Shown here: positions 8,856-16,895 of the stretch, piece by piece | Layout: every line of letters begins with the position of its first letter | Position numbering within the stretch: the stretch's first letter is position 1 | Source: Streptomyces sp. NBC_00490 | Lineage (GTDB): Bacteria > Actinomycetota > Actinomycetes > Streptomycetales > Streptomycetaceae | Length of the DNA: 64,000 nucleotides | NCBI RefSeq assembly: GCF_036013645.1 | Contig: NZ_CP107869.1 | Span: 5,394,001 to 5,458,000, forward strand | Direction: 5' to 3' | The notes under the pieces: generated by a model | What the model was told of the DNA's origin: nothing | The model's database searches: none | What the model saw: only the letters and a program-made list of their open reading frames with translations | Program-made: the position numbers and the translations under genes

Positions 8856-10034
8856 TCAGACCCCCTCTTCCTCTGCGAACGACGCCTGGTAGGCGGCGAA
8901 CTGCGCGCGCTCCTCGTCGACGAGCGCGTGTCCGTCCGCGTACGCGTGCTCGAAGATGGCGAAGTGGTCCGGGTCCGGCATGGCGCGGACCGCTTCACGT
9001 ACTCGCTTGCCCAACGCCTCGCTCTCGGCCTCGAGTTCCGCGAAGAATCCGTCGTCCGTGTGGTTTGAGGCCTCCAGGTACCGGCGAAGGCGCAGGATCG
9101 GGTCCTTCGCCTCCCAGGCCACGCGCTCCTCGTCGGCCCGGTACTTGGTCGGGTCGTCGGAGGTGGTGTGGGCGCCCATCCGGTAGGTGTACGCCTCGAC
9201 CAGCGTCGGGCCCTCGCCGTTGCGGGCGCGCTCCAGGGCCCACTTGGTGACCGCGAGGCAGGCCAGCACGTCGTTGCCGTCCACGCGCACGCCCGGGAAG
9301 CCGAAGCCCTGGGCGCGCTGGTAGAGCGGCACGCGGGTCTGCTTCTCGGTGGGCTCGGAGATCGCCCACTGGTTGTTCTGGCAGAAGAACACGACCGGGG
9401 CGTTGTAGACCGCGGAGAAGGTGAAGGACTCGGCCACGTCGCCCTGGCTGCTCGCGCCGTCGCCGAAGTAGGCGATGACCGCGCTGTCCGCGCCGTCCTT
9501 GGCGATGCCCATGGCGTAGCCGGTGGCGTGCAGGGTCTGGGAGCCGATGACGATCGTGTAGAGCTGGAAGTTGTTGGTGTTGGGGTCCCAGCCTCCGTTG
9601 TTCACGCCGCGGAACATGCCCAGCAGGTTGCTCGGGTCGACCCCGCGGCACCAGGCGACGCCGTGCTCGCGGTAGGTCGGGAAGACGTAGTCGTCCTCGC
9701 GGGTGGCCCGTCCGGAGCCGATCTGGGCGGCCTCCTGGCCGAGCAGCGAGGCCCACAGGCCCAGCTCGCCCTGGCGCTGCAGGGAGGTGGCCTCGGCGTC
9801 GAAGCGGCGGGTGAGCACCATGTCGCGGTACAGACCGCGGAGCTCTTCGGGGGTGATGCCGGCGACGTACTTGTCGTACGTGGCGTCCTTGACGCGCTTG
9901 CCCTCGGGCGTCAGCAGCTGCACGAGCTCGGGCTCGGTGCCCGGCTGCTTCTTGGCGGTCGTGCGCTTGCCGGCCGTGCTCTTGGTACTGGCGCTGCGTC
10001 GCGGTGTGCGCGCGGCAGTGCTCTCCACGGTCAC
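8856..10034 (-). CDS. bkdA: Branched-chain 2-oxo acid dehydrogenase E1 alpha subunit
   Basis: The 392-residue ThDP-binding alpha chain begins with about 40 basic, Ala/Thr/Lys-rich residues, then the E1_dh domain. The ThDP motif GDGASSQGDVAESFTFSAVYNAPVVFFCQNN (a GDG...NN signature) is present near residues 190-220, and the YRMGAHTTSDDPTKYR phosphorylation-loop equivalent near 285. It is the first gene of the bkd operon. A plausible promoter (-35 TTCACA, 18-bp spacer, -10 TAACGT) lies at 10208-10237 on the minus strand, with a long near-palindrome just upstream of it. Confidence 0.93.
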   Translation of the reverse strand: MTVESTAARTPRRSASTKSTAGKRTTAKKQPGTEPELVQLLTPEGKRVKDATYDKYVAGITPEELRGLYRDMVLTRRFDAEATSLQRQGELGLWASLLGQEAAQIGSGRATREDDYVFPTYREHGVAWCRGVDPSNLLGMFRGVNNGGWDPNTNNFQLYTIVIGSQTLHATGYAMGIAKDGADSAVIAYFGDGASSQGDVAESFTFSAVYNAPVVFFCQNNQWAISEPTEKQTRVPLYQRAQGFGFPGVRVDGNDVLACLAVTKWALERARNGEGPTLVEAYTYRMGAHTTSDDPTKYRADEERVAWEAKDPILRLRRYLEASNHTDDGFFAELEAESEALGKRVREAVRAMPDPDHFAIFEHAYADGHALVDEERAQFAAYQASFAEEEGV

Positions 10035-10207
10035 GTGTGCTCCTCCGTCGGTCCGGCTACCCGGGTTCGCCGGGGGCCTGGGGTTCCCCTCGGCTCGTTC
10101 AGAGCCTGGGGGAGCGGCTCACCTGTAGCCCTGCGGACGCACGGGGTGGGTGCGACTCGGTCGGGAACAGGCGTGACAGGTGCCCCGGCGAGCGCCCTGC
10201 ACAATGC

Positions 10208-10237
10208 ACGTTACCCAGTGCCTCACATTTCTGTGAA
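10208..10237 (-). promoter_or_regulatory. Candidate promoter of the bkd operon
   Basis: On the minus strand TTCACA (10237-10232) and TAACGT (10213-10208) are separated by 18 bp, a fair match to a vegetative Streptomyces promoter. Transcription would give a leader of about 165 nt before the E1alpha start. Confidence 0.4.
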
Positions 10238-10251
10238 ACCCCTCCTGACCT

Positions 10252-10282
10252 GCGATTTTGCTTGGATTTCCAAGTAAATCGC
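10252..10282. promoter_or_regulatory. 31-bp near-palindrome upstream of bkd, candidate operator
   Basis: GCGATTTTGCTTGG pairs with CCAAGTAAATCGC around ATTT, broken only by one extra T and one mismatch. It lies just upstream of the candidate bkd -35 box. Lrp/AsnC-type BkdR proteins act on bkd operons in other bacteria, and such a site would fit, but which protein binds here is inference. Confidence 0.55.
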
Positions 10283-10346
10283 GAAAGTCGGGAACAACTC
10301 CTGGTCACAGCCTTGCAGGGGGCCGGAACAACGGCACGTTAACCCG

Positions 10347-10360
10347 GTGACCCAGGTCAC
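10347..10360. promoter_or_regulatory. Perfect palindrome GTGACCCAGGTCAC before the response regulator
   Basis: A 6-2-6 inverted repeat lies 52-65 bp upstream of the GTG start of the response regulator gene. It could be an autoregulatory site or the target of another regulator. Confidence 0.45.
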
Positions 10361-10411
10361 GGGAAGAGCCTGCCTCAAGCGAGCTCTCAGAGGCCGTGTG
10401 ACACTGACCTC

Positions 10412-11077
10412 GTGCGCGAAGACGGAAAAATCCGGGTATTTCTCCTGGACGACCATGAGGTCGTCCGGCTCGGCGTCCATGAGCTGCTCTCGGTGGAGGA
10501 CGACATCGAGGTGGTCGGCGAGGCCGGTACGGCGGCCGACGCGCTGGTCCGGATCCCGGCCACCCGGCCCGACGTGGCCGTCCTGGACGTACGGCTCCCC
10601 GACGGCAGCGGGGTGGAGGTCTGCCGGGAGATCCGGTCCCGGGACGAGAACATCATGTGCCTGATGCTGACGTCGTTCGCCGACGACGAGGCCCTCTTCG
10701 ACGCGATCATGGCGGGTGCCTCGGGATATGTCCTGAAGGCCATCCGGGGCAACGAACTCCTGGCGGCCGTACGGGACGTCGCCGCCGGCAAGTCCCTCCT
10801 CGACCCGGTGGCCACCGCGCGCGTGCTGGAACGGCTGCGGGGCGGCGGCACCGCCAAGGGCGACGACCGGCTCGCGCACCTCACCGAGCAGGAGCGCAGG
10901 ATCCTCGACCTGATCGGCGAGGGGCTCACCAACCGCGCGATCGGCGAGCGGCTGCACCTGGCAGAGAAGACGATCAAGAACTATGTGTCGGGTCTGCTGT
11001 CCAAGCTCGGTATGGAGCGCCGCTCGCAGGCGGCGGCGTTCGTGGCGCGGGTGCAGGCCGAGCAGGAGCTTCGCTGA
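10412..11077 (+). CDS. NarL/DevR-type orphan response regulator
   Basis: A 221-residue response regulator starting at GTG. The receiver domain (residues ~5-120) has the acidic pair DDH near residue 12, the phospho-acceptor Asp in [11 protein letters not shown], the Thr/Ser switch in MLTSFADD, and the conserved Lys in YVLKAIRG. The C-terminal LuxR-type helix-turn-helix reads [43 protein letters not shown]. No histidine kinase is adjacent. Sequence and context match my memory of S. coelicolor SCO3818, an orphan regulator linked to the DevS-like kinase SCO0203. A DevR-box-like site lies just downstream of the gene, before the PNPOx gene. Confidence 0.9.
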   Translation: MREDGKIRVFLLDDHEVVRLGVHELLSVEDDIEVVGEAGTAADALVRIPATRPDVAVLDVRLPDGSGVEVCREIRSRDENIMCLMLTSFADDEALFDAIMAGASGYVLKAIRGNELLAAVRDVAAGKSLLDPVATARVLERLRGGGTAKGDDRLAHLTEQERRILDLIGEGLTNRAIGERLHLAEKTIKNYVSGLLSKLGMERRSQAAAFVARVQAEQELR

Positions 11078-11116
11078 GACCGCGGCGGGCGCTTCGCGGG
11101 CGTATTGGAGACCGTA

Positions 11117-11136
11117 TTAGGGACCAAAGACCCCTG
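11117..11136. promoter_or_regulatory. DevR/DosR-box-like operator
   Basis: TTAGGGACCAAAGACCCCTG matches the mycobacterial DevR consensus TTSGGGACTWWAGTCCCSAA at 14 of 20 positions, including the GGGAC and CCC half-site cores. It sits 34-53 bp upstream of the PNPOx start codon and 40 bp downstream of a DevR-family regulator gene. Confidence 0.6.
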
Positions 11137-11169
11137 CTCCGGGACGCGTGCACGGCCGACATTGGTCGT

Positions 11170-11592
11170 ATGCCCTCCGACGAACGGCTCGCCGTCGAAC
11201 TGCTCGCCCGCACCGACTACGGCCGGGTGGCCACCAGCATGCGCGCCCTGCCCTTCCTCGCCTTCGCCCGGCACGTCGTGCACGACGGGCGGGTCCTGCT
11301 GCGGCTGCCCAGGAACTGCGGCTACCACCGCGCGTGCGCCGGCGGTGTCGTCGCCTACGGCGCGGACAACCTGGGCTCGGCCCGGCCGGGCGCGGGGCTG
11401 TGGTCCGTCCAGGTGGTGGGCGAGTGCTCGGCGTACGAGCCGACGGCCGCCGAACTCGACCGGTTCGGTCCGGCGCCCCGGCTCGTCGACGGGGAGCCCT
11501 ATGAGCCCGTCTATCTGATCGTCGAGCCGCAGTTCGGCACGGTCCACTCGACCGACGGCGCCCTGGAAAGTCGCTTCGCGCACATGCCGTGA
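11170..11592 (+). CDS. PNPOx-like split-barrel flavin/F420-binding protein
   Basis: A 140-residue protein starting at ATG 11170. The pattern MPSDERLAVELLARTDYGRVATSMRALPF followed by HVVHDGRVLLR and the VGECSAYEP strand is that of the small pyridoxamine-phosphate-oxidase-like fold, which binds FMN, F420 or haem. The exact cofactor cannot be told. It follows the response regulator in the same direction, with a DevR-box-like element in the 92-bp gap. PNPOx-fold proteins are also found in the mycobacterial dormancy regulon, so hypoxia or nitric-oxide control is a reasonable inference. Confidence 0.7.
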   Translation: MPSDERLAVELLARTDYGRVATSMRALPFLAFARHVVHDGRVLLRLPRNCGYHRACAGGVVAYGADNLGSARPGAGLWSVQVVGECSAYEPTAAELDRFGPAPRLVDGEPYEPVYLIVEPQFGTVHSTDGALESRFAHMP

Positions 11593-11644
11593 CCGAAAGC
11601 GACTGTCTGTGACAACGCCCAGCTCACAGGCTCGTCCCGTGCCC

Positions 11645-11650
11645 TAGCAT
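11645..11650 (+). promoter_or_regulatory. -10 box TAGCAT placed for a leaderless transcript
   Basis: TAGCAT ends 7 nt before the GTG at 11658. The arrangement implies initiation at the start codon. There is no Shine-Dalgarno sequence before that GTG. Confidence 0.45.
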
Positions 11651-11657
11651 CTGGCGC

Positions 11658-12740
11658 GTGCCGCGCCCTTGTGTACCACCCCCCATGCCTCACGCGCCCC
11701 CGTTGCGGGCCCTCCTCAGCCAGTACGCCGCCGGCTCCGCCGTCACCTGCGAACCCGTCGACCAGGGGCTGCTGAACCGCGGCTACCGCCTGCGCACGAC
11801 CCGCGGCCACTACTTCCTCAAGCACCACTTCGACCCCGAGACCGCCGACCCGGCCGCCATCGCCCGCCAGCACCGCGCCACCGAGCGGCTGGCGGCCCTG
11901 GGCGTCCCGGTCGCCCCTCCCCTGCCCGACCGCGACGGCCGCACGGTCGCGGTCGTCGGCGGCCACTCCTACGCCCTGCATCCATGGATCGAGGGCCGCC
12001 ACCGCCACGGGGGCCAGCTCACGCCGCAGCAGTGCGGACGGCTGGGGGCGCTGCTCGGAGTGGTGCACGCGAGCCTGGAGCGGGTGATGCCGGTGCAGGG
12101 GCGAGTGCCGGGCGCGCGCGGTGAGGCGGGTACCGGGCCGCCGGGCGGCGCGCCCGCCGCGGACCCCGGCGCCGGGAGCGCCGGCCCCGCCGACACCTTC
12201 GCCCTCATCGACGACCTGCTCGCCCGCGTACGCCGGCACCGTCCCGCCGACTCCTTCGACGAGCTGGCCCGGCACCGGCTCCTGGAGCGGCGGGCGCTGC
12301 TGGAGCGGCACGCGGACCGGCGGCCACCGCGGGGCGGATGCGTGGGGTGGGTGCACGGGGACTTCCACCCGTTCAACCTGCTCTACCAGGGGGACGCCCC
12401 GGCCGCGATCGTCGACTGGGACCGGCTGGGCGTGCAGCCCCGCGCGGAAGAGGCCGTACGCGCCGCCGCGATCTTCTTCGTACGTCCCGCGGGGGCGCTC
12501 GACCTGCCGAAGGTGCGGGCGTACGCGCGCGCGTACCGGCGTACGGCGGGTGCCCCGCCCTCGGAGCTGGCGGCGGCCGTCCACCGGGTCTGGTGGGAGC
12601 GCCTCAACGACTTCTGGATGCTGCGCTGGCACTACGAACGCGGCGACACCCGCGCGGACCCCCAGTTCCCGGCGGCCTCGGCGCTGGTGGTGTGGTGGAC
12701 GCGGGAGTACGAGGCGGTGTGCGACGCCTTCGCCGACTGA
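11658..12740 (+). CDS. Aminoglycoside phosphotransferase/homoserine kinase-like (APH family) kinase
   Basis: A 360-residue protein of the APH/choline-kinase fold. The N-lobe contains the Lys segment RGHYFLKHHF near residue 55. The catalytic loop GWVHGDFHPFNLLY near residue 232 supplies the Asp base and metal-binding Asn. The DFG-equivalent is AAIVDWDRLGVQPR. A low-complexity Gly/Pro/Ala insertion lies around residues 150-175. The phosphorylated small molecule is unknown; nothing nearby suggests antibiotic resistance. It is convergent with the kinase gene across a strong terminator. Confidence 0.8.
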   Translation: MPRPCVPPPMPHAPPLRALLSQYAAGSAVTCEPVDQGLLNRGYRLRTTRGHYFLKHHFDPETADPAAIARQHRATERLAALGVPVAPPLPDRDGRTVAVVGGHSYALHPWIEGRHRHGGQLTPQQCGRLGALLGVVHASLERVMPVQGRVPGARGEAGTGPPGGAPAADPGAGSAGPADTFALIDDLLARVRRHRPADSFDELARHRLLERRALLERHADRRPPRGGCVGWVHGDFHPFNLLYQGDAPAAIVDWDRLGVQPRAEEAVRAAAIFFVRPAGALDLPKVRAYARAYRRTAGAPPSELAAAVHRVWWERLNDFWMLRWHYERGDTRADPQFPAASALVVWWTREYEAVCDAFAD

Positions 12741-12758
12741 GCCGCCCGCCCGGGAAAA

Positions 12759-12806
12759 CGCCACGCGCGCGTGCGGTCCGTTTCCGGTCCGTACGCGCGC
12801 GTGGCG
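12759..12806. terminator. Bidirectional hairpin terminator
   Basis: A 14-bp perfect stem (CGCCACGCGCGCGT at 12759-12772 with 12793-12806) encloses a 20-nt loop. It lies between two convergent genes and can serve both. Confidence 0.85.
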
Positions 12807-12819
12807 GTGTACTGCTGCG

Positions 12820-14379
12820 TCAGGTGCCGTCTTCTTCGCCGCCGGTGCCGCCCGCGTCGGCGCCGCCGTCCGTCTCCGTCGGCTCCTCCGTCGGCTCCGT
12901 GGGCGTCGGCTCGGCGGTGGTCGGCTCCGCGCTCGTCGGGTCGCCCGTGGGCTCCGTGGCCGTCGGCGTGGGGGTGGGCGAGGGCGTGTACGACGGCGAA
13001 TAGGACCGGGTGTAGGACGGGTCGGCGCCCGTGGACCCGTCGTCGGTCTGCGTATCGGTCGGGTCGTCCGTCGGCTCGGCGCTCGGCGACTCGCTGGCCG
13101 TCTTCGAGGGCGTCGTGGAGGTGGTCGGCTTCTGGGTGGTGTCGTCACCGCCACCACCCCCGCCGCTCCCGTTCAGCGCCAGCGCGACGCCCGCCGCTAT
13201 GGCGACCACCGCGAGGACGGCGAGGATCCACAGCTTGCCGCGGCCGCTGCCCCGGTTGCCGTGGCCCTCGAAGCCGCCGTCGTCCCCGCCGCCGTAGCCG
13301 CCGGGCAGGATCGGCTGCGGGATCTGGCTGGTGCCGGAGGCGTCACCGGGGTGCTGCATGACGGTGGTGCCGGCGAAGCCGCCCGAGGGGGTGTTCCGGC
13401 CGTCGTGCAGGGCGACAGGGCCGGTGTTCCAGGTGCCGGTGTGACCGCCCTGCTCGTACAGCATCTGCAGCCCGTACTGGACGAGCCCGCGCATCTCCTC
13501 GGCCGTCTGGAACCGGTCGTCCGGCTCCTTGGCGAGCGAGCGCATGACCAGCCCGTCGAGCTCCGGAGGCGTGGCGTCGGACACCTCGGACGGAGGCGTC
13601 GGGATGTCCTGGACGTGCTGGTAGACCACGGACAGCGGGGTCTCACCGGTGAACGGCGGCCGCAGCGCGAGGAGTTCGTACAGGAGGCAGCCCGTCGCGT
13701 ACAGGTCGGAGCGGTGGTCCACCGCCTTGCCGAGCGCCTGCTCGGGCGACAGGTACTGAGGGGTGCCCATGACCATGCCGGTCTGCGTCATCGTCGACTG
13801 CGCGCCGTGCAGTGCGCGGGCGATGCCGAAGTCCATCACCTTCACGGCGCCGCTGTGGGTGATGATGACGTTGGCCGGCTTGATGTCCCGGTGCACGATG
13901 CCGTGCTGGTGCGAGTAGGCGAGCGCCTCCAGGACCCCGGAGACGATGATCAGCGCCTGCTCGGGCCCGGGGGCCTCGGCGTTGAGCAGAAGGTCCCGGA
14001 TCGTCCGGCCCTCGACGATCTCCATGACGATGTACGGAACGGCATGGCCGTTCACGAAGTCCTCGCCGGAGTCGTACACCGCGACGATCGCGTGGTGGTT
14101 GAGGCCGGCCACGGACTGGGCCTCGCGGGTGAAGCGGGCCTTGGAGACCGGGTCCTCGGCGAGGTCGGAGCGCAGCAGTTTGACCGCCACGGTGCGGCCG
14201 AGACGTACGTCCTCGGCGGCGAACACCTCGGCCATGCCGCCCCGGCCGAGTCTGTGGGTCAGCCGGTACCGGCCGTCGCCGACCAGTCCGCCGTTGCCCC
14301 ACATCTCCGGCGCGTCTGACATTCCGCCGCCAGCCGCCTCGGGGTCGGACGGGCCCTGAGCGCGCTGCTGCTGTGCCAT
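12820..14379 (-). CDS. Transmembrane Ser/Thr protein kinase
   Basis: A 519-residue Hanks-type kinase. The cytoplasmic kinase domain (residues ~37-300) has the Gly loop GRGGMAEVF, VAVKLL with the ATP Lys, catalytic HRDIKPANV, DFGIAR, an activation loop with several Thr (STMTQTGMVMGTPQYLSPEQ), and DHRSDLYATG. A Gly-rich linker precedes one transmembrane helix (LWILAVLAVVAIAAGVALAL, near residue 375). The extracytoplasmic part is a Thr/Pro/Glu/Ser-rich tail with no PASTA repeat, so it is probably wall-associated. It is transcribed away from a second kinase across a 336-bp gap; paralogous kinases in this arrangement suggest duplication. Confidence 0.93.
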   Translation of the reverse strand: MAQQQRAQGPSDPEAAGGGMSDAPEMWGNGGLVGDGRYRLTHRLGRGGMAEVFAAEDVRLGRTVAVKLLRSDLAEDPVSKARFTREAQSVAGLNHHAIVAVYDSGEDFVNGHAVPYIVMEIVEGRTIRDLLLNAEAPGPEQALIIVSGVLEALAYSHQHGIVHRDIKPANVIITHSGAVKVMDFGIARALHGAQSTMTQTGMVMGTPQYLSPEQALGKAVDHRSDLYATGCLLYELLALRPPFTGETPLSVVYQHVQDIPTPPSEVSDATPPELDGLVMRSLAKEPDDRFQTAEEMRGLVQYGLQMLYEQGGHTGTWNTGPVALHDGRNTPSGGFAGTTVMQHPGDASGTSQIPQPILPGGYGGGDDGGFEGHGNRGSGRGKLWILAVLAVVAIAAGVALALNGSGGGGGGDDTTQKPTTSTTPSKTASESPSAEPTDDPTDTQTDDGSTGADPSYTRSYSPSYTPSPTPTPTATEPTGDPTSAEPTTAEPTPTEPTEEPTETDGGADAGGTGGEEDGT

Positions 14380-14715
14380 CGGTCCTCGCCGTCGTTTCTG
14401 CCCGCGGTGCGCGCGGTGTTGTTACGGTCTCCGTCGGCCACGCTACAGCCTTTGCGCAAGCCTCCGGTCCGGGATGAGCCCGGGGACCGGTCCGAGCCGG
14501 ACCGGTCATCAAAGCGGTAGCACGCGCTGTCGTGCAAATTCTGTGTACCGGCCGTAGGCCCCCTGTAACGCTTCCGCGACGCTTCTTTCGCGTACGGTCA
14601 CGGAACGGGCACCCGGCTTGACCTGTCAGTGCCGTCGGGCAGACTTGGCCGGGAATGAGCCATTCGATCAATGACAGTCGGGCCGGCGCCTGATGGCCGA
14701 TGGGGGACGCGGAAC
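14380..14715. other. 336-bp divergent region between two Ser/Thr kinase genes
   Basis: No coding potential seen. A possible plus-strand promoter is TTGACC at 14618-14623, a 17-bp spacer and AGACTT at 14641-14646; the -35 is good and the -10 poor. The Shine-Dalgarno GGGGGA precedes the plus-strand ATG. No obvious operator repeat was found. Confidence 0.5.
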
Positions 14716-16329
14716 ATGAGCCAGGACGGCGCACACGGCCGGTATGCGGGGCGGGCGATCGCCAACAACCGCTATCAGCTGCGCGACTTGCTCGGTGAGG
14801 GTGGCATGGCCTCGGTGCACCTCGCGCACGACACCGTGCTCGACCGCCCCGTCGCGATCAAGACCCTGCACACCGAGCTGGGCCGGGAACAGGCCTTCCG
14901 TGAGCGCTTCCGCCGCGAGGCCCAGGCGGTGGCCAAGCTCACGCACACCAACATCGTCTCGGTCTTCGACACCGGCGAGGACAATCTCGACGGGATGACG
15001 ATGCCGTACATCGTCATGGAGTACGTCGAGGGCCGGCCGCTCGGTTCGGTGCTCGACGAGGACGTACGGCAGTACGGCGCGATGCCCGCCGACAAGGCGC
15101 TGAAGATCACCGCGGATGTGCTCGCGGCGCTGGAGATCAGCCACGAGATGGGCCTGGTCCACCGCGACATCAAGCCCGGCAACGTGATGATGACCAAGCG
15201 CGGCGTCGTCAAGGTCATGGACTTCGGCATCGCGCGCGCCATGCAGTCGGGTGTCACGTCGATGACGCAGACCGGCATGGTCGTCGGCACCCCCCAGTAC
15301 CTCTCCCCCGAGCAGGCGCTGGGCCGCGGTGTGGACGCGCGCTCCGACCTCTACTCGGTCGGCATCATGCTGTTCCAACTGGTCACCGGGCGGCTGCCGT
15401 TCGACGCGGACTCGCCGCTGGCGATCGCGTACGCGCATGTGCAGGAAGAGCCGGTGGCCGCGTCGCAGATCAACCGCGCGCTGCCGCCCGCGGTGGACGC
15501 GCTGATCGCCCGCGCCCTGAAGAAGAACCCGAACGAGCGCTTCCCCAGCGCCGACGCCATGCGCACCGAGTGCCTGCGGGTGGCGGCGTCCTTCCAGGCG
15601 GCCGCGCCGAGCATCGTCCCCGGCGCGCAGACGTCGAGCGGGGCGGGCGTGGGCTCGGCGGTGTTCCCGCCGGTGGACCAGGGGACCCCGGCGCCGACGG
15701 GCCCGGTCCAGACGCCGTACCAGCCGACGCCGAACCCCTACGGCACCCCGCCGCCCTCCCCGGCGTACGGCTATCCGCAGCAGGGCGGGTACCAGACCCC
15801 CACGCCGGCGCCGAACGCGTACGCCTCGACTCCGCCGCCGTACAACATCACCCCGCAGCAGGCACCGCCTTCGGGCGGCGGCCGCAAGAGCAACAAGCCG
15901 GTCGTCCTCGGCTCGATCATCGTGTCCGTCGTGGCGGTCGGCGGCCTGATCGCGGCGCTGACGCTGAGCGGGGGCGGGACGGACGACGACGCCGGCGGCG
16001 ACACCACGCCGACCACCTCGTCGAAGCCGTCGGACTACCGGACCGGGGATGCGAACCGGACGGTCGAGACGACCGATTGCACCGAGCCGCAGGAGTCGAA
16101 CAACGACCCCGACCAGGTGCAGATGCCGGACTTCGCGTTCAAGAACTGGGACTCGGTCAAGCTCTGCCTGCAGAAGGCGGGTTGGCAGTACGACCCGACC
16201 TTCGTGGACGAGAACACCTACGGCCAGGGCACGGTGATGAAGCAGTTCCCGGCGGCGGGCACGGACTTCGACCCGAAGGAAGCGCCGGAGATGCAGTTCG
16301 ACGTCTCCACGGGCAACCCGGCCGGTTAG
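14716..16329 (+). CDS. Transmembrane Ser/Thr protein kinase with PASTA-like extracellular domain
   Basis: A 537-residue PknB-type kinase starting at ATG 14716 after GGGGGA; the frame is open back to 14671. The kinase domain (residues ~17-280) has GEGGMASVH, VAIKTL, HRDIKPGNV, DFGIAR, an activation loop with TSMTQTGMVVGTPQYLSPEQ, and ARSDLYSVG. About 110 residues of Pro/Tyr/Gln-rich juxtamembrane sequence follow, then a helix (VVLGSIIVSVVAVGGLIAAL). The extracellular end (MPDFAFKNWDSVKLCLQKAGWQYD...GTVMKQFPAAGTDFD) resembles one PASTA domain, the muropeptide/lipid II sensor of PknB. Control of wall synthesis is inferred from the family. Confidence 0.92.
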   Translation: MSQDGAHGRYAGRAIANNRYQLRDLLGEGGMASVHLAHDTVLDRPVAIKTLHTELGREQAFRERFRREAQAVAKLTHTNIVSVFDTGEDNLDGMTMPYIVMEYVEGRPLGSVLDEDVRQYGAMPADKALKITADVLAALEISHEMGLVHRDIKPGNVMMTKRGVVKVMDFGIARAMQSGVTSMTQTGMVVGTPQYLSPEQALGRGVDARSDLYSVGIMLFQLVTGRLPFDADSPLAIAYAHVQEEPVAASQINRALPPAVDALIARALKKNPNERFPSADAMRTECLRVAASFQAAAPSIVPGAQTSSGAGVGSAVFPPVDQGTPAPTGPVQTPYQPTPNPYGTPPPSPAYGYPQQGGYQTPTPAPNAYASTPPPYNITPQQAPPSGGGRKSNKPVVLGSIIVSVVAVGGLIAALTLSGGGTDDDAGGDTTPTTSSKPSDYRTGDANRTVETTDCTEPQESNNDPDQVQMPDFAFKNWDSVKLCLQKAGWQYDPTFVDENTYGQGTVMKQFPAAGTDFDPKEAPEMQFDVSTGNPAG

Positions 16330-16393
16330 CCGACAGCCTGTTACCCCCGTCACAGGAACGTCGATCACGGGGGTGGCATGGTCATGCCCCTCG

Positions 16394-16399
16394 TAGGAT
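16394..16399 (+). promoter_or_regulatory. -10 box TAGGAT before the small secreted protein gene
   Basis: TAGGAT lies 42 nt upstream of the TTG start and is preceded by a GGCATGGTCATGCC palindrome at about 16375-16388. No clear -35 is seen; the palindrome may be a regulator site covering it. Confidence 0.4.
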
Positions 16400-16441
16400 C
16401 CCGCCTGCAAGACAATCGATCTTGGAACACAGGGGGGACCC

Positions 16442-16861
16442 TTGAAGAAGAACCTCAGCAGAATCCTGGCGGTGGGCGCCGCGGCCCTGGGCGCGTTCGC
16501 CTTCTCCGTGAGTCCGGCGGCCGCCGGCGGCGTCGGCGAGTCGATCTCCGGGGCCCGGGGCACCGGCGACTTCTACTACGCGAGCAAGACCGTGGCCAAC
16601 AAGATCTACCTGACGGTGACCGACACCGCCCCCGACGGACACCACGTCCGCATCCGGGCGCAGTCCCTCACCCCGGAGCGCGTGGTGACCAGCTACGCCT
16701 GGCGCTCGGTCACCGCCGGCTACGAGCACTCCGACACCTGGGTGACGTCCCTGACGGACACCCGTGGCATCTGGGCGATGCGCATCCAGGTCTGCGTCTA
16801 CGAGAAGGACGACCAGCTGGGCTGCAACGAGTCGAGCTGGGACGGCAACACCTACTACTAG
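16442..16861 (+). CDS. Small secreted protein of unknown function
   Basis: 139 residues. The start is the TTG at 16442, preceded by a GGGGGG stretch at good spacing; its product begins MKKNLSRILAVGAAALGAFAF, a classical Sec signal peptide cleaved after SPAAA. The mature chain of about 110 residues is rich in beta-prone Thr, Tyr and Val, with two Cys near the C-terminus (VCVYEKDDQLGCNES) that could form a disulfide. It ends in NTYY. No catalytic motif was recognised. Confidence 0.72.
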   Translation: MKKNLSRILAVGAAALGAFAFSVSPAAAGGVGESISGARGTGDFYYASKTVANKIYLTVTDTAPDGHHVRIRAQSLTPERVVTSYAWRSVTAGYEHSDTWVTSLTDTRGIWAMRIQVCVYEKDDQLGCNESSWDGNTYY

Positions 16862-16895
16862 GCCGAAGCGGATGCCGGGCGCGAGGCGGGTGCAC

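Larger units (their letters stand above)
10035..10411. other. 377-bp divergent regulatory region, bkd operon / response regulator
   Basis: No coding signal was found. The region holds, left to right: a candidate bkd promoter on the minus strand (10208-10237), a near-perfect inverted repeat (10252-10282) and a perfect 6-2-6 palindrome in front of the response regulator (10347-10360). Local A+T is visibly higher around 10250-10290 than in neighbouring DNA. Confidence 0.7.
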
